Positions 31,873-40,357 of a stretch of DNA of 64,000 nt are shown in pieces. The notes under the pieces were generated by a model that did no database searches, was not told the origin of the DNA, and saw only the letters and a list, made by a program, of their open reading frames with translations. Each line of letters begins with the position of its first letter. Position 1 is the first letter of the stretch. The stretch is from contig CAJNDS010002549.1 of the NCBI GenBank assembly GCA_905221605.1, positions 248,001 through 312,000 of the forward strand, in the 5' to 3' direction. The translations under genes were made by a program, and so were the position numbers. Origin of the DNA: Symbiodinium natans (Eukaryota; Sar; Dinophyceae; Suessiales; Symbiodiniaceae).

Positions 31873-34201
31873 ATATGCACGTATCTTATTGGCAGAGTTG
31901 CAAAACCGCACCACAGTAGATTGGTTTTGGGTCAAAGGCCATTCAGGAGACCACTTTAATGAAATAGCGGACAGGTTAGCAGAAGAAGGAAAACAAATAC
32001 CTGATCCAGTGGGAGGTAGGCACGACATCACCCCTCTTCTCACCCCCTCGGAGTTCATTGAACCAGTACAATCTACTGACCACTCCGCGTTGGAACGCCT
32101 CAATTCCACATTAGTACGAGCTCTGCACAAAGCTGAGTCGCAACACATACCACTACTGAAACGCAAGCCCAAGCAGCCCTGGATGACGCAGGAACTACTA
32201 CAACAGTTCCATGAAGTTAGGCACCTAAAATCCATTGACCACTCCGCCCATATCAAAAAACACAAACTCCTTAAAAAACAGGCCCGTAAAATAAAAAGGG
32301 ATTGGACACGCGAGCAGTTGCTTACTGACCCCAACCCGTCACACACCAAAATCTGGAAACAAGTCCAGAGCTTCAAAAAAGGTTTTAGAGCTAGGAGAAC
32401 CAGACTAAAAGTTTCAGGCACACCAGTCCCATGGACGAACACCCACAAAATCTTTAGAGATCACCTCCAGAACAACCAGTGGTCCCCACCGGACGTCACC
32501 GAGGAGGAAATCGAACTACTCCGCTCTTCCCCCCCGCTTTACAAAACCGACGAACTTGACCCCCTTCCCTTTCAACATGAAGAACTCTACGCTGCCATCC
32601 AGGGTATAAGAAAAGGCAGGGCCCCAGGACTAGACGGCGTAAAGGGAGAAATAATATTACTCCTCGACCACTACGGTGAAACCCAGCTACTCCGCCTTAT
32701 GAACGCTTGCCTCAGAGCCAGGAAGGTCCCCTCTTCATGGAAAGAAGCGCTCGTGGTAAGCATCTACAAGGGAAAGGGATCAGACTCAGACCCCTCCAAT
32801 TACAGGCCGATCTCCCTTCTAAACACGTTTTACAAAATCTACTCCGCCATGCTGCAAAAAAGACTAGCCACTAAACACGACGCACAACTGCGCTCCACCC
32901 AGTCTGGCTTCCGTGCAAAAAGAAGTACAAAACAGCCATTGTTTATCCTGCGCAGGCTCCAAGATTACTCCGCCAAAACAGGTCAGCCTTTCCAACTTCT
33001 CTTTTTAGATTGGAAGCAAGCGTTCGACAAAGTTAGCCACCCCGCCATGATGGTCGCCCTTAAAAGATTAGGAGTGCACCCCACTTACATTGAAATCATA
33101 ACAGACCTCTACACCGACCCCCAATTTTGCACTCAAGGATTCTCTCAAGAGAAAAGTTGGGGCACGCCTAAAAGTGGCATACGACAGGGCTGTCCACTCA
33201 GCCCTTACTTGTTCATCATGATCATGACAGTATTGTTCCACGACATCGACGCTCGGCTTAGGAGCGAGGGTACACCGCAAAACACTTGGTCAATAGGCAA
33301 GCCCATTTATGATCTAGAATACGCAGATGATACTCTTCTAATGGCAGTCACGGCACCACAGCTCGAATCATTTTTGGCATGCGTACAGGTAGAAGCATCT
33401 TTATATGGATTACAACTCAATTACACGAAAACCGAACTACTCCGCCACCCCAGCGCACAGGCAGACATCAGCTTTGCCGATGGCACTCCAGTGCCTGTAA
33501 GCGATCAGGTTAAATATTTGGGCTCTAGGATCAGCTGGACTACTCCGCCAAAAATCGCCATTCAGCATAGAATGGAACTAGCTCACTCCTCATTCATGAA
33601 GCTCCAACACATATGGCAAAGTAAACTACCCATTAAAGTAAAAACCCACATCTTCCATAGCTGCATTGTTCCTGTCCTGCTATACTCCCTGGATGTCCTC
33701 ACACTAGAAACCCACTCCTTCAAAAAAATCGACGCCTGGTACCATAGGTATCTTAGACGCTCCATTAAAATCAAATCCTCGTACTACTCACACATATCCA
33801 ACCAGAAGGTTTGGAAAATTGCAGGCAAGCCATGTTTGCCCTCCCAAACACTGCTGGCGCAACAATTTGGATTACTCCAGAGCTCTATATTAGCAAGCCC
33901 CCAGGACCCCATTCACCATGTAGTGTTCTCTCCCGGATACAAGGACCGAATCAGATTTACTAAGGCCCGCACAAGAGGACACCCCTGTAGATATTGGTTT
34001 GAACTAGTTTCCACGGAAGCTGTAAGGTTTTATAACCACCACTCCGCCACAGACCCAGAAGCCCGAAGGGACTTCCTGGGCCTAAAACATTTAATATCCA
34101 AAGACACACGGTTTGGCGACCTCTTACGCACTGCGCCAACGCGCGCGCCGAGTATTTTCCCTATGTACAGCAAGCATGTTGGAAGCGCATGGCAGCCCTA
34201 A
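31865..34201 (+). CDS. LINE ORF2 part 2: second half of RNase H plus reverse transcriptase
   Basis: 778 residues. The N-terminus completes RNase H with VKGHSGDHFNEIADRLAEEG at about residues 23-42, carrying the catalytic His and last Asp. Reverse transcriptase follows: GRAPGLDGV near residue 250, NYRPISLLNTFYKI near 318, the first catalytic Asp in FLDWKQAFDKV near 382, SGIRQGCPLSPYLF near 440 and YADD at about 486-489. A thumb/connection region extends to the end. Its ATG overlaps the previous stop as ATGATTAA, one phase forward. RNase H before RT is unusual for LINEs, in which it normally follows RT. Confidence 0.85.
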   Translation: MIKYARILLAELQNRTTVDWFWVKGHSGDHFNEIADRLAEEGKQIPDPVGGRHDITPLLTPSEFIEPVQSTDHSALERLNSTLVRALHKAESQHIPLLKRKPKQPWMTQELLQQFHEVRHLKSIDHSAHIKKHKLLKKQARKIKRDWTREQLLTDPNPSHTKIWKQVQSFKKGFRARRTRLKVSGTPVPWTNTHKIFRDHLQNNQWSPPDVTEEEIELLRSSPPLYKTDELDPLPFQHEELYAAIQGIRKGRAPGLDGVKGEIILLLDHYGETQLLRLMNACLRARKVPSSWKEALVVSIYKGKGSDSDPSNYRPISLLNTFYKIYSAMLQKRLATKHDAQLRSTQSGFRAKRSTKQPLFILRRLQDYSAKTGQPFQLLFLDWKQAFDKVSHPAMMVALKRLGVHPTYIEIITDLYTDPQFCTQGFSQEKSWGTPKSGIRQGCPLSPYLFIMIMTVLFHDIDARLRSEGTPQNTWSIGKPIYDLEYADDTLLMAVTAPQLESFLACVQVEASLYGLQLNYTKTELLRHPSAQADISFADGTPVPVSDQVKYLGSRISWTTPPKIAIQHRMELAHSSFMKLQHIWQSKLPIKVKTHIFHSCIVPVLLYSLDVLTLETHSFKKIDAWYHRYLRRSIKIKSSYYSHISNQKVWKIAGKPCLPSQTLLAQQFGLLQSSILASPQDPIHHVVFSPGYKDRIRFTKARTRGHPCRYWFELVSTEAVRFYNHHSATDPEARRDFLGLKHLISKDTRFGDLLRTAPTRAPSIFPMYSKHVGSAWQP

Positions 34202-34206
34202 AAAAA

Positions 34207-34218
34207 AAACTATTCTCT
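34207..34218 (+). repeat. Target-site duplication of the LINE, right copy
   Basis: AAACTATTCTCT directly after the A tail, identical to 27470-27481. Confidence 0.85.
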
Positions 34219-34391
34219 GCTATGTATTCCTTAAGCTTCTTCTTCTGGTTGTGCCTTAAGCTTGCTTCGCGCTTCTTCAGCATAAATTGCTCGTCTTCTT
34301 TCCTCTTATTGTAATAAAGCCTCTGATACAAAGCCAGTTGTTGCTTAATCTCGTCCATTGTCATATCCTCGGGACTTTTAAAATGTGTCAT
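34207..34391 (-). pseudogene. 5' part of a small PLV gene split by the LINE
   Basis: Starts at Met 34391 and encodes about 61 charged, helical residues (Gln/Lys/Glu-rich, with KEDEQFMLKKREASL) before running into the LINE junction at the duplicated AAACTATTCTCT. The frame continues in the correct phase at 27481-27340. Upstream on the minus strand an AT-rich TATAAATATATAG stretch could act as promoter. The function is unknown. Confidence 0.75.
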
Positions 34392-34523
34392 ATTACTATA
34401 CTATATATTTATACTATTTCTTTAAATAAGTTTCTAAATATATTACGAAAATCTTTAGAAAAAACATTTAAAAATAAATTTAATTTATATTGTAATTATA
34501 TTGTATATGAGCAATTTAAAAAT

Positions 34524-34610
34524 ATGACTACACAGGGTAGTTTTGAACAAGGGGTAGATGATAGCGCTCAAGTGGCAAGAAATATTCAAATACAAAATTG
34601 GAATAAATAA
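34524..34610 (+). CDS. Possible 28-residue PLV peptide
   Basis: MTTQGSFEQGVDDSAQVARN followed by eight more residues. It is short, but open and followed at once by a hairpin, as other viral genes here are. The longer frame upstream to 34287 overlaps the minus-strand split gene and is less credible. The function is unknown. Confidence 0.3.
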   Translation: MTTQGSFEQGVDDSAQVARNIQIQNWNK

Positions 34611-34636
34611 TAATAACTATGTGTAATTATTATTAT
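34602..34636. terminator. AT-rich hairpin between convergent genes
   Basis: AATAATAATAA and TTATTATTAT arms of about 10-11 bp lie around a CTATGTGTAA loop, between the end of a plus-strand frame and the end of a minus-strand gene. It resembles 3'-end hairpins that mark transcript ends in mimivirus and virophages; the role here is inferred. Confidence 0.5.
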
Positions 34637-35025
34637 ATAAACTCATAAGAAAAAGTGTTAAACTTATATTCAATACCATTAGCGTCATAATAAGTCCAGT
34701 TACTAACATCTTCATCCGTTGTTGTTCTGTAAGACCTAAACCTAAACACATCATTTTCATCACCTTCTAAGCGTATAATTTCTTTGTATATCACACCGTC
34801 TATTTCATATCTTATTAGTGTATTCTTTGATAGTTGTTTTGATGTAACATTTTTAAAAACAAGGTTTTCGGTGTCAAATTCAATATCTAGCTTTACCTTC
34901 CTATAGAGCATTCTTTTTCTACAATGACCAGCGTTTTCATGACAATATAACAAGTGACCTAAGACCCATTTAAGATATACTGGTATTATCACTCCTAATG
35001 TAGCATAGAATAATAATTGTTCCAT
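34633..35025 (-). CDS. Small PLV protein with N-terminal membrane segment
   Basis: 130 residues from Met at 35025 (MEQLLFYATLG). An upstream Met at 35040 is possible, but the TTTATATAATA motif sits directly before 35025. Residues about 3-24 form a hydrophobic segment (LLFYATLGVIIPVYLKWVLG), followed by CHENAGHC with two Cys and two His. The rest is soluble, beta-rich and acidic (IRYEIDGVIYKEIIRLEGDE). Probably a virion or membrane protein, but no family is recognised. It is divergent from the gene at 35055. Confidence 0.6.
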   Translation of the reverse strand: MEQLLFYATLGVIIPVYLKWVLGHLLYCHENAGHCRKRMLYRKVKLDIEFDTENLVFKNVTSKQLSKNTLIRYEIDGVIYKEIIRLEGDENDVFRFRSYRTTTDEDVSNWTYYDANGIEYKFNTFSYEFI

Positions 35026-35054
35026 TATTATATAAAGCATTATATACTTAAATA

Positions 35055-35273
35055 ATGATTAAAAGTTCTTATAAACCATATAAAGAGTTAATACTAAACG
35101 GGAAGGCAAATAAGTTAAATAGCATAATACAAAAGGATATTAACAAAAAAGATTATAATATGATTAAGGACATGCTAGAAGAGAAACAAGAAATCATTAT
35201 AAAAAATAATGATATTAAAACTAAAAAGATTTTGCCACCTGAAACTGATAAAAAGAAATCTAAAAAATATTAA
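35055..35273 (+). CDS. Small basic PLV protein, unknown function
   Basis: 72 residues, Lys-rich throughout, helical, ending in a KKKSKKY tail. It is preceded by TTATATACTTAAATA and lies 24 bp before the capsid gene. It is likely cotranscribed or adjacent to it. A DNA-binding or scaffolding role is possible on charge alone, but there is no motif to support a call. Confidence 0.55.
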   Translation: MIKSSYKPYKELILNGKANKLNSIIQKDINKKDYNMIKDMLEEKQEIIIKNNDIKTKKILPPETDKKKSKKY

Positions 35274-35283
35274 AATCTAATCT

Positions 35284-35297
35284 AGTTTATATAATAA
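35284..35297 (+). promoter_or_regulatory. AT-rich promoter-like motif before the capsid gene
   Basis: TTTATATAATAA abuts the ATG at 35298. The same TTTATATAATA stands before the minus-strand gene at 35025. Related TATATA motifs within about 20 bp of ATG occur at 35055, 39317, 40358, 40525 and 42029. Shared position and sequence suggest a viral promoter with a very short leader. Confidence 0.5.
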
Positions 35298-36890
35298 ATG
35301 GATAATTTAGTAGCAGAAGCAAGCGATGTTATGAGCCCAGCGTTAGACTTTGGATTACCTAAAACCGCACAGTATGTAACAGACCGCCGACATGTAAATT
35401 ATTTTCCTAGCGGTAGCAACGTTTATAAAAGTGACGGAAGCGGAAATTTAAATATTAGGTTTTATATTACAGGTGAAGACGGGACTTATTTAGATTTATC
35501 TAGTATCCGTTTATTTGCTAATTTAAAGAACAATGATGTAGAAAGTCATTTCTTACGACCCTTATCTGGTCTTCACGGTTTCTTCAGTCGTTATAGATGT
35601 ACAGTAGGAGGGCAGTTAGTTCAAGACATTGACCAATATAATAGACATTGTGAATTATACAACTCGTTTAAATCTGCCGACGCTAGACACTCTGACGATA
35701 TTGAAAGCGCGGCTAATCCTCGTTGGGGCTAATGGTTTGGAGCAGTTTGTAGGAATAGATTATGACCCTACTACAACTAATCCATCTACAAGCACCACCG
35801 TAGAAGCGGCGCCCACTGGAAACAAAAACTATCGTGACTTTAACGCTTTTGGCGATATTGGAAACAGATAATACACTCGTCATTCTATGTCAGGAATTCG
35901 TGGTGGTGAATATGTAAGATTAGGTCATAAATTTAAATGCGGTTTCCTAGAAAGTAATTATTATCTACCAGTTCGTTATGCTCCGTTAGAAATTGAAGTA
36001 ACTTTAACATCAGACCCAGAAGCACCAATTATTAAACCAGTAGTAACGGCAGGTGATTACAGTGATAGTAAGGGGGATAGATACGGTCATTATTTCACAA
36101 CGGGCGACACAAGCACATTATACGAGCTTAACTCACTAATTGTAAGAGCTGAGGTGGTCTCTCTCGATTCACAAGTGAATAATAATATAACGAGTCACCT
36201 ATTACAAGGTGGTTCATTGAAAATTGTTTATCCTATGTATCACACACTAAGTCAAACTTTCAGCACTGACGGAAACGAGATTAATATGAATGTCGTTAAA
36301 TCAGCAAGTAAATTAAACGGTATGTTTATCACTTTATATAGACAACAGCGTGGAGCATCTTTAGGAACCGGAAACACAGCAGGAATGGAAAATGGTTACT
36401 ATTTACCCGACAATTATGTTTATAAGCGTTGAATTACTTTTACAATCCGATGATTAACGCTAGACTTAATGACCTAGGAGCAAATGCGACAGGAGCGGAT
36501 AAAGGGTATGGTTTCGCTAATAAGAATTTAAATATTTCGTGGCAGGTTCAAATACACAACAAAAAATATCCAGAATTTGAATCACAAAGTTTAGCCGAGC
36601 ATTGGTATTTCTTAAACCGTATGCTTTCATATATTAACCCAGACCAAGACGCATGTAGTATTACCTATGAACAGTATAGAAGCGATAAATTCATCATTGG
36701 TATTAATTTTGAAAAAATGAGTGAGCAACATATGACTGGTGTCAATACTAAAATGTCTGGTTTATCTAATATAAAAATAAAGCCATTTAGAACATTAGCT
36801 GAAGAAGAAAAAATACAAGAAATATTTTGTCATATTATATCAGGAACCGTGTTAGAAATCCGCTCAGATGGGTCTATAGTCTATGATTAA
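35298..36890 (+). pseudogene. PLV major capsid protein gene, broken by two frameshifts and a stop
   Basis: Encodes the major capsid protein of a PLV, expected as a double jelly-roll that forms the icosahedral shell. The N-terminal part has the family look (an opening like VMSPALDFGLP, then a GLHGFFSRYRCTVGG segment), and the C-terminal part has EHWYFLNRM and LEIRSDG. It is read in pieces: 35298 to about 35728 in one frame, a shift near the GGGG run at 35727-35730, a TAA at 35869-35871 in the second frame, then on to about 36427 and a shift back to the first frame until 36890. Total coding length would suit a capsid protein of about 530 residues. Damage may be real decay or base-calling error at short homopolymers. 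The neighbouring fibre and ATPase genes are intact. Confidence 0.7.
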
Positions 36891-36903
36891 TTTTTAAGTA
36901 ACA

Positions 36904-36962
36904 TTAATATTATTATTGAGTAATATTGTGTAATAATATTATCTAATCAATAATAATATTAA
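36904..36962. terminator. Perfect 16-bp inverted repeat after the capsid gene
   Basis: TTAATATTATTATTGA at 36904-36919 pairs exactly with TCAATAATAATATTAA at 36947-36962. The 27-nt loop itself contains a shorter AT palindrome. It fills the gap between capsid and fibre genes and would form a long RNA hairpin. A transcript-end signal is likely by analogy with hairpin polyadenylation in related viruses. Confidence 0.65.
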
Positions 36963-36964
36963 CT

Positions 36965-39292
36965 ATGTTAAATCAAGCAATGAGTTTAGATGGGACAACA
37001 ACTATTTACGCTAATGATTTTATAAAAGTCTATGAAACAGGAACATCAACCATTGAACAAGACTTCGCAACAAAAACAGAATTAACAAACATAAACACAG
37101 CGAACGCATCAAGCATACAAGCAAACACAGACGCTATTGCTATTCTGAATACCAAACAACTTCAAAATTTCAATAACATTAATGCTATTAATACTGATTT
37201 AACTAATAATTACCAAACAAACACAGTTTTAAGTAGCAACTTCTATAACAAAACAGAAATAGACACGACCTTTACCAATTATTACACATCAACACAAATA
37301 GACACAAATTTATCTACGAATTATCAAAACAACACATTATTAGCGACGAATTTTTATAATAAAGGCGAGGTGGATACATTAATAGCAGGTGCGGGTGGTG
37401 GCGGTTATACGGATACAGAAATTGATAATTTATTAGCTTTAAGAGTTCCATTGAGTGATTTTACTGATAGGTTTAAAACAAACCCAGTTATTGATTGTAG
37501 CGCTCCAACTATTATTCATACGGGCTTAACATTGAATAATGAAACAATAAATATATCACCGACTACTGGGTTATTATTCAGTAATCAAACTGGAGGAGGG
37601 GATAAAGTAGTAAGTGTGTTTAAAAATGCTACTAATTATATAACTTTACAAGGAAATAAAATTGTATCAAATGCTACATCTGATGATAGTGTTGTAGATT
37701 TAGAATTAAACCCGTCCGGAAATGTTAATATTACTAATGATTTATCATTAACTAATTTAACAGCAGACGGCATTAATTTAACAAATAATGTTAATATCGG
37801 TGGAAATATTGAATTAACAGACGCTAATACAAGTATAGAAAGATATAATAACGCTACTAAATCAAATATATCAATGGATTTAAGAACAGGCCAAGAGGCT
37901 ATGAGATTAATGTTAGGAGCACCAACAGACGCAGACACTAATACATTTATTGAATGTAATACTACAACAGGAGGAACAACATTATTTAACCCAACTTATT
38001 TTAAGGACACTATAAATTATGAAAACGACACCTTAAACATTTCTAATAACTCAGGAATTACATTTTATAAAGATACCACGGATGCTTCTAATGTAATGTG
38101 CGTTAAGAATGCTCAAGGATACTTAAAATTTATTTCTTTTGGTATTAATGCCTATAACACAAGCAATGACAGTTCTTCATTACTTTTATTAAATACAGCA
38201 AACGGAAATGGCGTTTATTGCTTATCGTTAGGCATTGGAGTTATTCAAGGTTCAAATAAACTAAATGTATCGGGAGGCAATGCTAATTTTGGAAGCACAG
38301 CATCGTTTCAAAGCACATCAACATTCAACGGCGATATTTATGTAAATAATTCGGGTAGAATATTTCAAAGAGCAGACGCTAATAATTCATTAAATGTAAT
38401 ATCAACAGAAGAAATAAATTTTTCATTACAATCAAATAGAACAACCGACCCGACAACCGCTACTATTGCTTTACAATTAAATGACACTAACGGAATTACA
38501 TTAAACAGAGCAGTTACAAATAATCTAACTTTTAATAGCATTGGTAATATCGTTGGTGAAGCTGATGTAATTAGTTGGGGGCGTTTTATGTTTCAAAATA
38601 GTAGCGAATTAAAAGAAGTATTGGATACTCAATATAAATTATATATTAGAAATGGTGATACATTAGGAGAAATGAATTTAACAATAGGTTTAGAAAGTAG
38701 CACGCCAGAAATTCAATTAACCAATGGTAAAGTTAAAATGAATAATTTAGAAATAACACAGGAAACAATAAGCACCGTAGACCAGATACAATTTTTAAAT
38801 ACTGACGCAGGAGGCGAATATTATTTCTATTTTGGTAGCGTCGGAGCAGGCAATGAAGTTTTAGAAATAACACCCAGTGGAGTTTATATTGATGGGACTT
38901 TTGGATATTCATCTGATTTTTCGCTAAAGGAAAATATTAAAGAAGTTAATACTAAGAAATGTTATGAAATAATCAAATATGTTAAACCTAAAACCTTTAA
39001 TTTTACTCATTTAAACGAAGAGAAAAATAAAGTTAATCATATTGGTTATATTGCTCAGGACGTTCAGAGTGTAATACCGAAAGAATGGGATGGTATTATA
39101 TCAACAGATAATAAAGGACATAAACGATTAGATTATTGTAAAACAGCAGTAATAACACACGGAGCACTACAACATTTAATGGGAGAATATGAAGAGTTAA
39201 AAGATTTGGTTAAAACAATGAAAAAAGAAATGGCAACAATGAAGGGAGAACTAACGAAATTGAAAAAGAAAATTAAAGATAATGATGATTAA
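36965..39292 (+). CDS. PLV fibre/spike protein with C-terminal S74 intramolecular chaperone
   Basis: 775 residues, intact. Asn/Thr-rich throughout, as in trimeric beta-fibre proteins. Residues about 75-140 contain two copies of a roughly 40-residue unit with NNYQTNTVLSSNFYNKTEID and a diverged partner, then a Gly-rich hinge (AGAGGGGYTDTEID). From about residue 647 to 745 lies a Peptidase S74 domain: SSDFSLKENI carries the Ser/Lys dyad pattern of self-cleaving tail-spike chaperones, followed by GYIAQDVQSVIP. The end is a Lys/Glu-rich coiled coil (LKDLVKTMKKEMATMKGELT). Such chaperones trimerise the fibre and are cut off. Likely role: receptor-binding virion fibre. Host target unknown. Confidence 0.8.
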   Translation: MLNQAMSLDGTTTIYANDFIKVYETGTSTIEQDFATKTELTNINTANASSIQANTDAIAILNTKQLQNFNNINAINTDLTNNYQTNTVLSSNFYNKTEIDTTFTNYYTSTQIDTNLSTNYQNNTLLATNFYNKGEVDTLIAGAGGGGYTDTEIDNLLALRVPLSDFTDRFKTNPVIDCSAPTIIHTGLTLNNETINISPTTGLLFSNQTGGGDKVVSVFKNATNYITLQGNKIVSNATSDDSVVDLELNPSGNVNITNDLSLTNLTADGINLTNNVNIGGNIELTDANTSIERYNNATKSNISMDLRTGQEAMRLMLGAPTDADTNTFIECNTTTGGTTLFNPTYFKDTINYENDTLNISNNSGITFYKDTTDASNVMCVKNAQGYLKFISFGINAYNTSNDSSSLLLLNTANGNGVYCLSLGIGVIQGSNKLNVSGGNANFGSTASFQSTSTFNGDIYVNNSGRIFQRADANNSLNVISTEEINFSLQSNRTTDPTTATIALQLNDTNGITLNRAVTNNLTFNSIGNIVGEADVISWGRFMFQNSSELKEVLDTQYKLYIRNGDTLGEMNLTIGLESSTPEIQLTNGKVKMNNLEITQETISTVDQIQFLNTDAGGEYYFYFGSVGAGNEVLEITPSGVYIDGTFGYSSDFSLKENIKEVNTKKCYEIIKYVKPKTFNFTHLNEEKNKVNHIGYIAQDVQSVIPKEWDGIISTDNKGHKRLDYCKTAVITHGALQHLMGEYEELKDLVKTMKKEMATMKGELTKLKKKIKDNDD

Positions 39293-39302
39293 TCATTATG
39301 TG
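39284..39302. terminator. Short palindrome at the end of the fibre gene
   Basis: AATGATGATTAATCATTATG overlaps the stop codon of the fibre gene and includes TGATTAATCA, a perfect palindrome. It is weaker than the other hairpins in the element. Confidence 0.35.
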
Positions 39303-39316
39303 TATTAATATATATA

Positions 39317-39526
39317 ATGCCATCGTTAGACGAGCAAATTAACCAAAAACTAGATGAGCAGTTACAAAGGGTAAAGAATGAATTAATCACCTTCAACTCC
39401 ATTCAAAACATCATAGAAAAGATGGAAGCATTGGAAAAAGAAGTGGAGGAACTTAAGAATAAAAATAAACGTAGTAATAATGGTAAGTGTCTGCCATGTA
39501 ACTTATGCTCATTTAGTTTATTTTGA
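39317..39526 (+). CDS. Small coiled-coil PLV protein
   Basis: 69 residues. Residues 5-52 form a probable coiled coil (regular Leu/Ile with Glu/Lys, for example IEKMEALEKEVEELKNKNK). A Cys-containing tail CLPCNLC follows (CxxCxxC), which might bind a metal. It is preceded by AATATATATA directly before the ATG. It is adjacent to the fibre gene and convergent with the ATPase gene. Function unknown. Confidence 0.5.
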   Translation: MPSLDEQINQKLDEQLQRVKNELITFNSIQNIIEKMEALEKEVEELKNKNKRSNNGKCLPCNLCSFSLF

Positions 39527-39563
39527 TGATAATTAATAATATATTTGATTATATTATTAATCA
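39524..39563. terminator. Hairpin between convergent coiled-coil and ATPase genes
   Basis: GATGATAATTAATAATATA pairs with TATATTATTAATCATC, with a two-base bulge. It overlaps the stop codons of both convergent genes and could serve as a bidirectional transcript end. Confidence 0.55.
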
Positions 39564-40321
39564 TCGGAAACTTCAAAGCGTTTTTCAAAACGAATATAAA
39601 ACATCTTATTGACATCTTTAGCATTTGTGTTTATGTAGAAGAAACTGTAAGGTTCATCATTTACTGCCTGTTGATACATGTTGTAAAGGGTTGCTTTATC
39701 CACTAACGCACTGTTTTCATCCAAAAAACTATTTACCTCATTCATATTCTTCAACCTGAAGATAAACAATGCCAAAGCGTTTAACCTAATTATTGGTGCT
39801 AATACATTGTATTTCTGCGTAGATAGAATACACGAGATGGCGTTCTGTCGCCCGCGCGTGAATAGTCCATGTAATAAACTAGAGTATCTAACGAATTTGG
39901 GGTCGTCTGCGAAATCGTCAATAATTATAAGTATGCTAAATAAATCCTTTTGTTTGTTCTTCTTTTGAAAATCAATGACTTTATGCTGGGTGTCTATTAT
40001 CTTCTTCAGTGCTATTGGGTCATAGTCTTCATAATATACCTGTTCCTTTTCAGTATCCACCTTCATTACATCGCTGATATATTTCTTAACTGCCGTCCAA
40101 GTATCATCAACATGAACACTAGGTGAAAATATGTATATTCTTTCAAATGAACCTCGGTAGATTTTCAATATCAGATTTTGAATGAGCACCGTCTTTCCTC
40201 CAGTAGAAGAAGCGACGCATAGCATCCTAGCAGGTAAGTTAGGCATCATTTCGTATTTGCTATTTTTATATTTATACTCGGGTATGTCTATCGGTTCCAC
40301 TTTTGGTATTGATTCACTCAT
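39557..40321 (-). CDS. PLV genome-packaging ATPase (A32-like, FtsK/HerA type)
   Basis: 254 residues, intact. Drives DNA into preformed capsids in NCLDV-related viruses and PLVs. Walker A is ASSTGGKT at residues 37-44 and Walker B is ILIIIDDF at about 130-136. They are followed by FTRGRQNAISCILSTQ at about 160-180, a pattern usual for A32-like ATPases. Length agrees with the family (about 220-280). The start is the Met at 40321 (MSESIPK), preceded on its strand by AT-rich sequence. It is convergent with the upstream genes and divergent from the small gene at 40358. Confidence 0.85.
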   Translation of the reverse strand: MSESIPKVEPIDIPEYKYKNSKYEMMPNLPARMLCVASSTGGKTVLIQNLILKIYRGSFERIYIFSPSVHVDDTWTAVKKYISDVMKVDTEKEQVYYEDYDPIALKKIIDTQHKVIDFQKKNKQKDLFSILIIIDDFADDPKFVRYSSLLHGLFTRGRQNAISCILSTQKYNVLAPIIRLNALALFIFRLKNMNEVNSFLDENSALVDKATLYNMYQQAVNDEPYSFFYINTNAKDVNKMFYIRFEKRFEVSDD

Positions 40322-40357
40322 TATTAATAATTAGAAATTATATGATTTAAATATATA

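Larger units (their letters stand above)
27884..34048 (+). repeat. Seventeen dispersed ACTCCGCC motifs in the LINE
   Basis: Exact copies start at 27884, 27963, 28388, 28802, 28998, 30034, 30409, 31226, 31448, 31777, 32241, 32689, 32841, 32967, 33439, 33542 and 34041. Copies with only the last base changed are at 29156, 29743, 31463, 32082 and 32518. All are on the sense strand; I saw no reverse complement in the element. They fall in all three coding phases (YSA/HSA, TPP and LLR translations), so amino-acid conservation does not explain them. About 0.1 exact copies are expected by chance in 6.7 kb. Confidence 0.9.
27482..34206 (+). mobile_element. LINE (non-LTR retrotransposon) inserted in the PLV
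   Basis: A 6.7-kb element with a gag-like ORF1, a second open segment, an APE-type endonuclease, RNase H and reverse transcriptase, ending in a short A tail of about 10 bases. It is GC-richer than the viral DNA around it. The duplication is intact and both flanks belong to one viral reading frame, so insertion was recent relative to viral integration. The 5' end is only about 33 bp before the first ORF1 Met, so 5' truncation cannot be excluded. Coding breaks (a TGA between ORF1 and the next segment, and a phase change within RNase H) leave its activity uncertain. Confidence 0.9.

Noticed and set aside
34287-34523. N-terminal part of a 107-codon plus-strand frame
   Set aside because: Overlaps the minus-strand viral gene and its promoter-like region; only the last 28 codons are kept as a weak candidate.
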